A DNA stretch of 64,000 bases from Xenoacremonium recifei (Eukaryota; Ascomycota; Sordariomycetes; Hypocreales; Nectriaceae). Shown in pieces: positions 56,499-64,000 of this stretch. The stretch is taken from positions 372,001 through 436,000 of the forward strand of contig WOFQ01000008.1 in NCBI GenBank assembly GCA_012184525.1, read 5' to 3'. Each line of letters starts with the position of its first letter. The stretch's first letter is position 1. A program made the position numbers and the translations under genes. The notes under the pieces are model-generated. The model had not been told where the DNA came from. It saw only the letters and a list, made by a program, of their open reading frames with translations, and made no database searches.

Positions 56499-56925
56499 TC
56501 AACTTTGCGGAGCCTTGCTTTGTGATTGCTCTAAAACATCTATGTCCAGTTGCTCCATGACTTCAACCACCAATTTCAGGCTGTCCATGAACGAGTTGAC
56601 TGCGACTCGAAGCATTCGATTTGTCGTGGCTTTGTACTGGACCCGGAGGATATGTTCCTCTGCCGAGGCCGAATCGGAGGGTTGAACGAGTGAGAACTGC
56701 CTCCGAACGAGGCCTGATAGTTCGGGGTCGACGGCGATCGACTGCATAGCGGCGGATGCTAGCCTCTGGGTGAGAAAAGGGATGTCGAGGGTTCTGCTCG
56801 AGGGAGGGTGGATTAGGACCTCGATCCGACGACGCGGCGGCGCTCCCTTACGAAGGAGAGCTGAGGGAGGGGAGGGGGGTGTCTCACATTGCGCAGGGAA
56901 AGTCGGGGTCAATGATGGCAGACAT
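56499..56925 (-). CDS. PCC1: EKC/KEOPS complex subunit Pcc1
   Basis: Two minus-strand exons, 56925-56888 and 56793-56499, encode 110 residues; intron 56887-56794 is GT-AG. Splicing gives DPDFPCAITLDIPFLTQRLA, the usual Pcc1 beginning, followed by ALQ-like helix sequence (SAAMQSIAVDPELSGLVRR) and the signature YKATTNRMLRVAVNSFMDSL. The size fits the family (about 90-110 residues). KEOPS makes threonylcarbamoyl-adenosine at position 37 of ANN-decoding tRNAs and also affects telomeres and transcription; Pcc1 is the dimerisation subunit next to Kae1. A longer minus-strand frame reads through the intron from 57170 but lacks the DFPC start. It is divergent from CDC14. Confidence 0.9.
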
Positions 56926-57602
56926 CGTGACGATCGGGCCAGCCGTCCCCGACTGAACACGGCTCGGAGGATGGAATGCAAGGTCTGCTGGACGGTCTGC
57001 GATGCTGCTGCACGGGGCGACGACGATGCACTGGTGGGGTTTGCAGGTTGATAAGCATGGCTGTGGCTGTGAGCCTGTCGATAAGAAATGGACAGGGCTA
57101 GCGGCCGTTTATGCAGCCACATGTGGCGGCCCCCTTGGAGTGCGTCGCCATAGCAACCGGGATGGCCCACAACAACGGGGCTGGGCTGTTGTGAGCAGGG
57201 TGTGGTCGGAGATCAGAAAATAACAGTCGGCATCCCATACAAAACACCGTGGGCCCATCTAGATGCCAGTATCAACAACCACGACCTTCTCTTCTCTCCC
57301 GATTCCTCTCTTGATTAGATATATTCCCTCCGTCGAGGTCTGACGCTTTCTTTGGCGTCGCCTCTGAGCATCTTTTCCCCCATTGCATCTCCGATTACCT
57401 TCCGACTGTCGATCCCCAGCCTTGGACGTCACCGCTCGTGTGCTTATTCGAAACTTCTTGACAACGGTGTATCGGTTTTGCCCTCTCCAAAGCGGCTCGC
57501 TCCTCCCTCAGCTGCTCTCTTCTATCACTGGCTCAACATAGAAGCACTGTTTCCCGGTATCTATAAAGCGCAGAGGAAGTCGACGACGACGAGCCTCGAA
57601 CA
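56926..57602. promoter_or_regulatory. Divergent promoter of PCC1 and CDC14
   Basis: 677 bp separate the two start codons, so both promoters lie here. The CDC14 side is C/T-rich from about 57280. No other element is recognised. Confidence 0.5.
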
Positions 57603-59712
57603 ATGGCTCCTTCTACCCGAGTTGCCCAGAATCTAGGGCAAATCATCGAGTACATCCCGGGTATGTGCATGCGACTCATGCCTCTCTTCAGTGACTTTTA
57701 CATCGAATTGCCATGTCGCATTGTTATCCCATCCCGGGCCCAATCTTGATGCCGCCTTTTATTGCCGCCCGGGGACTGCCATGCCCCAAGTATCCTGCCA
57801 CGGTGCTAATCTACATACCAGATCGACTCTATCTTGCCTCCTACATCCGTCCTCCCACGGCTGAGACTCTCTTCCCGTTTCCCGAACCTCCGGTGCAGCC
57901 CAGGAAACGCTCGCAAAGGGCTGGCGAAGGACCTACCCCGCTTCCCAACCGACCAGCACCATGCTATTTCACCGTCGACGATACTCTGCTGTATAACGCT
58001 TTTCATCATGACTTCGGGCCACTGCACATTGGCCACCTCTACCGCTTCGCCATTCACTTCCACGATATCCTTGGGGCCAAGCAGAACAAAAACCGACCGA
58101 TAGTCTTCTGGAGCGCCGCTGACCCGAGGAGTGAGTTGCAGTCACGCCACACCCTGGAATATGACTTGGGTAACTAATTGTGGTATCAATAACAGGTCGT
58201 GCAAATGCTGCTTGTATGCTCGCCTGCTACATGGTGCTGATCCAGAACTGGCCGCCTCACTTGGCGTTGGCCCCAATTGCCCAAATCGACCCGCCGCTGA
58301 TGCCATTCCGGGATGCTGGCTATAGCCAGGCGGACTACGGAGTCACTGTTCAGGATGTTGTGTATGGTGTGTGGAAGGCTAAGGAGGAGAAGTGCTGTGA
58401 TCTGGACAACTTTGACCTGGAACAGTATGAGAGATTCGAGCGGGTTGAGCATGGTGACTTCAACTGGATTACCCCCCACTTCCTCGCTTTCGCATCACCA
58501 CAGCAGACGCCTGTCGCTAAGATCAAAGAGGGAGACGAAGCATACCCTCTGCTCCCAAGAACGTTGGATGCTGTGGAAGCTCATCCGACTCTGCCCCAGC
58601 CGTTCAAGAACGTATTGAAGCACTTCTCAGAGAAGAACATTGGCCTGGTTGTCCGGCTCAACTCACCGCTATACTCTCCGTCTTACTTTGAGGCTCTGGG
58701 AATTCAGCATATCGACATGATCTTTGACGATGGAACCTGCCCATCCATGTCGACAGTCCGCAAATTCATTCGGATGGCACATGAAACGATCACTGTCAAG
58801 AAGAAGGGCATTGCTGTTCACTGCAAAGCTGGTCTTGGTCGAACAGGCTGCCTTATTGGCGCATATCTCATCTACCGTCATGGCTTCACTGCCAACGAGA
58901 TTATCTCTTTCATGAGATTCATGCGACCAGGAATGGTTGTTGGTCCTCAGCAGCATTGGCTGCACCTGAACCAGGGGATATTCCGAGAGTGGTGGATTGA
59001 GGAGAGAGTTGAGCGCCGACTCCGAAAGGAAATGGCCGCTGCCAACCCTGTTCCCAGCACACCTATCCGAGCCATGCAGAAGGCTTCGTTGCGGAATGCG
59101 CAGGCCTCGACACCACCAAACCGAAGCCCCTCGAACCGAACACCTCTCAGCGAAGTTGACCAAGACCGGAACAACATTGGTGTGCAGGAGGATTATCTGC
59201 CCGCACCAACACCTGGACAACCGCGCAAAACGACGAGAACCGACCGACATCACCCCTATCAGAGGTCGACATCGTACCAAACCACCGTTGAGGAGCAGCA
59301 GACAATCGAAGAGGAGACGGAGATTATGGCGATGCACCGTCAAGCTCAGGGAGCCGAGTCTGACGAGGAGTGGCACTTGCGGATGCGCAGCCACCGGAAG
59401 GCTTCCCAGTCTCCAGCCCGCAGCGAAAAGACTCGATCGGTCAGTCAGACGACGACGACGATATACATGATTGACAATGACGCGTCGCAAGATGCCGAGA
59501 ACATCGGCTCTGTCAGGACAAAACATGTTGATCGCATGCCGAGCAACTCGGGCGTCATGACCAAAGTTCGCAGCAGCAAGCGCTCAGCCGAGTCCCCTCT
59601 GCGAGCAAAGGAAACTGCTGGCATCCGAAAGACGAGTGGCCGGGTTGGTAGTGCGAGCACCGCCATGTCGGCGACGGCAGCATCGACAGCCCGCAAGGTC
59701 TCTGGAGCTTAG
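57603..59712 (+). CDS. CDC14: Dual-specificity protein phosphatase Cdc14
   Basis: Three exons, 57603-57660, 57822-58130 and 58196-59712, encode 627 residues. Introns 57661-57821 (161 nt) and 58131-58195 are GT-AG. The N-terminal domain has DRLYLASYIRPP, YFTVDDTLLYNAFHHDFGP and NRPIVFWSAADPR. The catalytic domain carries the CX5R signature HCKAGLGRTG, with Cys at about 330, and the WPD-like region DMIFDDGTCPS, then FMRPGMVVGPQQHWLH. The C-terminal tail (about 250 residues) is basic, Ser/Thr-rich and probably regulatory. Cdc14 removes Cdk phosphates (pSer-Pro) to drive mitotic exit, cytokinesis and, in fungi, sporulation. It is convergent with the HeLo gene. Confidence 0.96.
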
Positions 59713-60367
59713 AAAGCCAGAGCCGAGCGGGCTTGATTGAATGAATGTGCGACGAGCCGACACGCGCAACGGTTGCGGCATTATATAACGATCATGACTG
59801 ATGGCACATCACGACCGATTTACGTCCCTGCATGCATAGGCGTTTTGGGCTGGAACAGCGAGGTTTGACATCTCGACCGATATATTGCGTTTTGCTTCTC
59901 GGGAGCCCTCTTGTCATCAACATCACTACACGTTTCGAAGCATCCTTCCGAGTCACCATGCTTAATCACCAACACTTTGAAGAGTCTCTCTGACTGGGGT
60001 AGAACGGGTATAGGAGATTGTGGAATTAGGGACTGGGCGTACAGGGCAGCAAGGAGTGGTGCGTTTCTATTGCGTATATGTATTTGTTTGTGCAGTTGGT
60101 TTATAGGCATGGCATTGGTTCTCACGCATGTTTCTTTTCTTTTTCTTTTAAAAAGGGGGTGCAGCACCGGAGTTGATTATATATACATCACAGGATTGCA
60201 ATACGACATGGGTTTCTTCATTTTGGATTGGATATGTACTCGACACGGAGTGGTTGCAAAGGAGTTGCAACCCTCAAGACTCCGTGTTGACTTTCCTTTC
60301 GAGTAGTGAACTAGTTGCGGAGAGTAGGTGAGGCTATCTGTCTATATACGGGTGGACTGCCAGAATC
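59713..60367. other. Intergenic region between convergent genes
   Basis: 3' regions only; the frame at 59911-60306 shows no domain. Confidence 0.45.
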
Positions 60368-62388
60368 TCAGACCCGGATAGCCTCCAGTCTTGTGACGAC
60401 TTCTTCCATCAACTTTCCTGCTTCACTGCTCGTTAGGTCTTCCTTGACGTTGAGGCACATCTCAACGACTTCTCGGTACCGCTTCCCAACCTTGGATCCC
60501 AACCCTGGAACCAGGCCTGCCAGTACCACTTTGTCGCGCCATCGCTCCGCCGAGTAGTGCTGCTTGTAATACGACTGGAGCACCTTCCAGAGCCCAATCT
60601 CTAGCAATACTAATCCTAGGCTGTAAATATCGAAGCTTTTACAGTGAGGATGGCCTTTGAGGGAGCCAGGATGCCGATGCAGCGTCTCAATGGACGGGTT
60701 CCTCGAGACTACTGACAGCGCAGTGTCGAGGTCCGGCCTGGAGGCGTCGAACCCCGTGAGATAGGGGTCCGCGATGGACGGGATGACGGCCGCCGTGGCA
60801 GTCGGCGAGTGTGCGGAGCTGGAGAAGGCCGAGGGGAAGAACAGGATGTTGGACGCACACAGCGACTTGTGCAGCCAGTCCAGCGAGTGCAGCGACCACA
60901 GCGCAACAGCAAGCGTGGCAGCCAGACGCACACGGTCAGAGAGATCCGGCGTTCGCAGGTCCGGGCTGGCGATGAGCTGGTGCAGCGTGGAGAAGCTGGC
61001 CAGGGGCGCCTTATAAACGAGCCCGTAGCGCGACTCCTTCGCATCGTCGACGTACCCGACGCAGTCGATGCTATGCAGATCCGGGTGGCAGCTCGACGCG
61101 GAATGCATCATGCGCGCAAGGTCATCCAGCCGCCGCACATGCGCAACACGCTCCTCAATAGCATCGCGATCATAATCCACCCACTCGATGATGACATTGC
61201 CCGCAGTGTTGTGGTGCGCCTGGCAGCGGCGCGACGAGTCGGTGTCGTGGATGATAGTCAGGGCGTCGCGGTGCACCTTGAGCGCAAAGGTGGGCTTGAA
61301 GGCCGACTGCGGCTTGGTGTCCAGGTTGATGCGCAGCTTCTTGAGGGTGGCGGACGTGGTGAGCTGCGGGTAGATGCCCGTGGAGGCGTTCTCGAGCAGG
61401 GACAGCTGGGTGAGGTCCCGTTGGGCGGATTCTAGGAGTTGGTGTGTCCAGGCGCGTTGGAAGGAGGGCACGTGGGAGGGGGGGAAGAGACGCTCGAGGC
61501 CGTCGTTAAAATCTTAGGGGGTAAAGGTCAGTCAGTGCTTGGGGGTGTTTATGAGTGCTTAAGTGCGTTTACCTTTGAGATCCCTCAGGAGGGCTATGAA
61601 CTTCTCTTTATCTGTCGAAACGGTTAATCGATGGGGTTTGAAGTGGTGAACACTCCTGTATCTGATGACTCGCCTCCAATAACCCACCTCGTCCGCAGTG
61701 ACAGCTCTTTTGTCCAACTCCGTTCCCCCGCCGCAGCCGACGAGCTCTTGAGTCTCTCATCCCGGGAGCCCTTTCTCGGCCTCGGAGACGGGGATCTCTT
61801 GGCGCCACCTTTGCTCTTGACATCCAGACTTCCCCCATTGCCGCTCTTAGACGACGATGACGACGATGCCGCCGCCGCCCCCTCGTCAACTAGACCGTAC
61901 TTCTCCTGCAGCTTGCGAAAATCCGTGACCGTCCCGTGCAGCTCCTCCAGAATCTGCGTCGCCAGCGCCCTCAGCTGCGGATTCCGCGAGTTCTCAAGAT
62001 GCGCCTCCAGCCGGCCCTCCGCGACGCCCCATTCGCGCCCCCACACCACCAGCCGCATCTCCTCGATGCGCACCTTGCAGAGCAGCCGCTGCGAGTCGAC
62101 ATCGAGGTGCGCCGCCGTGGTGAAGAAGCCGTACGCCTTGATGCACCCGTCAAACAGCTGGCCGAGGAAGCCCACCACGCCGATGGTCGTGCCTAGAAAC
62201 TCGGCGGCCATCGCGTTGACGGGGAGCGGGGGAAAGAGTCCGGAGGAGGCGGATGCGACTCGAGTTGAGGTCCGAGACGGAGGTGAAGTTGGAGATGGAG
62301 CGATGTTGGAGGCGGGGACGGGGGAAGTGGTTTGTGAGCACGGAGTGGGGCCGGGACCGGGACTGTCGGTGTAGCGGCCGGACGCCAT
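60368..62388 (-). CDS. HeLo-domain protein with C-terminal pseudokinase domain
   Basis: Three minus-strand exons, 62388-61674, 61611-61573 and 61512-60368, encode 632 residues. The HeLo domain starts with MAAEFLGTTIGVVGFLGQLF and includes AYGFFTTAAHLDVDSQRLL, EEMRLVVWGREWGV and, across exons, RWVI-GDKEKFIALLRDLK. A Ser/Lys-rich linker splits it. The C-terminal part resembles a kinase fold: LVYKAPLASFSTLHQLI, LHSLDWLHKSLCASNILFF and FDIYSLGLVLLEIGLW. The catalytic loop reads HKSLCASN instead of HRDxxxxN, no DFG is present (YLTGFDASRPD instead), and no glycine loop is seen, so it should be inactive. HeLo domains are membrane-perforating cell-death modules in fungi (HET-S). These need a free N terminus, so the Met at 62211 (573 residues) may be the true start. 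Intron 61673-61612 must be GC-AG to keep the domain intact. Confidence is high for HeLo and good for the pseudokinase. Confidence 0.85.
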
Positions 62389-62928
62389 CTCCGAGTATCA
62401 ACCATATCAAACGAAGAAGAAATGGGTGTCTACGGAAGGAGCTTGAGGAAGTGGACTTCTGGGATCCTTTGTGCTATGCCTCGTCTCACTCCCGCCGTTC
62501 AGGAGTTTGAATTCACTTAATGTTTCTAGCTTAAGATAAACTTGCTTATATTTGAGCCTTTCTTCAAGGCCTATGGAGCATGGCATTTAAATGGTAGATT
62601 CACCAAGCCATTAGAATTCCATCATTAAATGTACCTCAAAACGCCGTCTCCTTTGCAAGTCCATGGCCCACGTTGGTGTGAATCGCATCCCAGTTTACTC
62701 GACGTTCGAGCAGTGTGGCGAAATTCGAGCCATACACTTTTTCATCTTTCATTTACCAAGTGACTTCTATCATCCATATACTCAAAAAATCGGTGGCTTT
62801 GCTTTCGTACTGCTGGTGAACATAGTACTAAATGCTTTTTTGTTGTCATTTCCCCTGCTTTCCCACGAGACAAGCTCTGGTTCACGACCGAAGCCGCAGA
62901 GCGCCGATGGGACAGAGCTTCGCTAGGT
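62389..62928. other. Intergenic region
   Basis: This lies between the 3' end of ERV29 and the start of the HeLo gene, both on the minus strand, so it holds the HeLo promoter. It is AT-rich at 62510-62660. No other feature is seen. Confidence 0.45.
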
Positions 62929-64000
62929 CTAGTAGACCTTCTTCTTTTCGTCGATGCTGAATTGCCCAGGGCCGCTGTTGACAAGGAGCAACAACCCGCC
63001 AACGATGGACAGGATCTGGAAGAAATCGTATTTGGCAAAGTCCTTGTGGGGATGGTGTTCGTGCAACTAGCTACATTAGCGTCTTGGTCAAGCTTGGCTG
63101 GATCATGGTAAACTTACGGTCCAGAAGTTGTTGACCAGGATGTTGAAGATGCTGAGAATGACCACCAAGAGAGTGGCGCTGAACTTGGCCTTGAACCCGA
63201 CAACGACCATGATGCAAGCAACAGCGCCGAGAAGCGAGACGAGAACACGCCACAGAGACCATTGGCCGCTGAAAACGAAGCCAACGAACAGGAAGATCAG
63301 GAGGACACGACCAGCGAGCTGGAAGTACATCTTGCGGTCCTTCTCATCGATCTGGGGGAGACCGGCGAACGCCTTGGTCTTTCGAACCCAGGAGTCGGAG
63401 AGGACCATCAGAAGACCGCCAATGACTGACAAGTTCCGCAGGAAGAAGTTGAGGTCGAAAATCAAGCCATATCCAAGAGCCTGGGTGACGACCACACCCA
63501 TGAGACCGGCGACGGCGTAGTCGGAATGCTTCCTAATGATGACCATAGTAGAACAACCAAACATGGCGATCACATTGGCAATAAGGAAGAGATGCGTGAT
63601 GCCAGAAGGAACTGGTAGCTGTTAGACAGACGGCTTCTTGTCTCGGCATATTCCGTCGCTTACTTTTTCGGTAATCGTGAAGGTAGATGAGCTGGTCACT
63701 CCATTGAGTGATAATGCGGAGGGCATCTTCGAGGAAGGTGACGACGATCAGGAAGCGTCCGATGGCGGGGAGATAGCTATGATTGGGACACGATGGTCAG
63801 CTACTGGAAGGGGACAAGGCCATTAAACTCTGGAGCAGCAAACTCACGGCTTCACGGGCTCGCTGACGGTGTCCAGAATATCCTCGATCTTGCTCGTGTA
63901 GGGGCGAATCTGGTCCAGGACGCTGCCGTTGGCTTCCTCGTTCGGAGGCGCCCCATACGGCGCAGGGCCGCCCAGGCCATAGCCAGCGTTGAGGCGTTGT
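62929..64000 (-). CDS. ERV29: ER-Golgi cargo receptor Erv29/SURF4, 5' end outside the window
   Basis: Four exons on the minus strand: 64000-63848 (partial, beginning inside the protein), 63776-63664, 63611-63118 and 63066-62929. Introns 63847-63777, 63663-63612 and 63117-63067 are GT-AG. Matching segments are YTSKIEDILDTVSEPVKP, LPAIGRFLIVVTFLEDALR, QWSDQLIYLHDYR and GLIFDLNFFLRNLSVIGGLL, followed by several membrane helices, and the closing DFAKYDFFQILSIVGG and GPGQFSIDEKK. The last residues are KKVY, a KKxx dilysine motif for COPI-mediated return to the ER. Erv29 loads soluble secretory cargo into COPII vesicles. The start codon lies upstream of the window's right edge. Confidence 0.95.

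Noticed and set aside
56794..57170. Longer N terminus for PCC1 by reading through its intron
   Set aside because: The read-through peptide is basic low complexity and breaks the DFPC-TLDIPF start that splicing restores.

Overview
The window reads as a nuclear chromosome segment of a filamentous ascomycete, probably a sordariomycete close to the Hypocreales. The evidence is short introns (mostly 47-70 nt, GTRNGT donors, CTAAC-like branch sites), 1-6 exons per gene, roughly 50% GC with about 3 kb per gene, a tRNA with a nuclear intron, and fungus-specific families (NUC-1/PHO4-type bHLH, KAR9, HeLo-domain protein, DUF6546-type protein). All calls come from reading translations and splice signals. 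No database was searched.

Positions 1-2.3 kb look like decaying accessory sequence: a DUF6546-like gene cut by the window edge and broken by a stop codon, an 18-bp minisatellite in AT-rich DNA, a degraded helicase-like fragment, and a G-rich heptamer array. From about 2.8 kb onward the window is mainly a conserved housekeeping block.

2.8-14.6 kb holds a Cys-rich hypothetical protein, the 26S proteasome ATPase RPT1 (-) head to head with the chaperonin subunit CCT4 (+), a small coiled-coil protein, the copper chaperone COX17 (-), a small heat-shock protein with a large RGG/His-rich region, an intron-containing tRNA-Tyr (-), and a Ser-rich conserved hypothetical protein (-). 17.7-26.9 kb holds KAR9 (+) convergent with a BLM/Sgs1/QDE-3-type RecQ helicase (-). 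27-31 kb is gene-poor and contains only a YoaK/DUF1275 membrane protein (-).

31.5-45.5 kb holds a six-exon, about 1,850-residue ankyrin protein with an unusual N-terminal domain, a small Scm4/Atg33-like membrane protein (-), the MPH1/FANCM helicase (-) and the mRNA exporter MEX67 (+). 49-64 kb holds a kelch-like single-pass membrane protein, a NUC-1/PHO4-like bHLH factor, KEOPS subunit PCC1 (-) head to head with phosphatase CDC14 (+), a HeLo-domain/pseudokinase protein (-), and the cargo receptor ERV29/SURF4 (-), whose 5' end lies beyond the window.

There is no operon logic. Related functions are near one another: proteostasis (RPT1, CCT4, sHSP), genome maintenance (RecQ, MPH1) and mitosis (KAR9, CDC14). 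The most interesting gene is the HeLo-pseudokinase at 60.4-62.4 kb, whose layout parallels the necroptosis executioner MLKL. Next are the ankyrin giant with its nucleotidyltransferase-like N-terminal module, the RGG/His-rich heat-shock protein, and a COX17 whose long form starts with an N-myristoylation motif.
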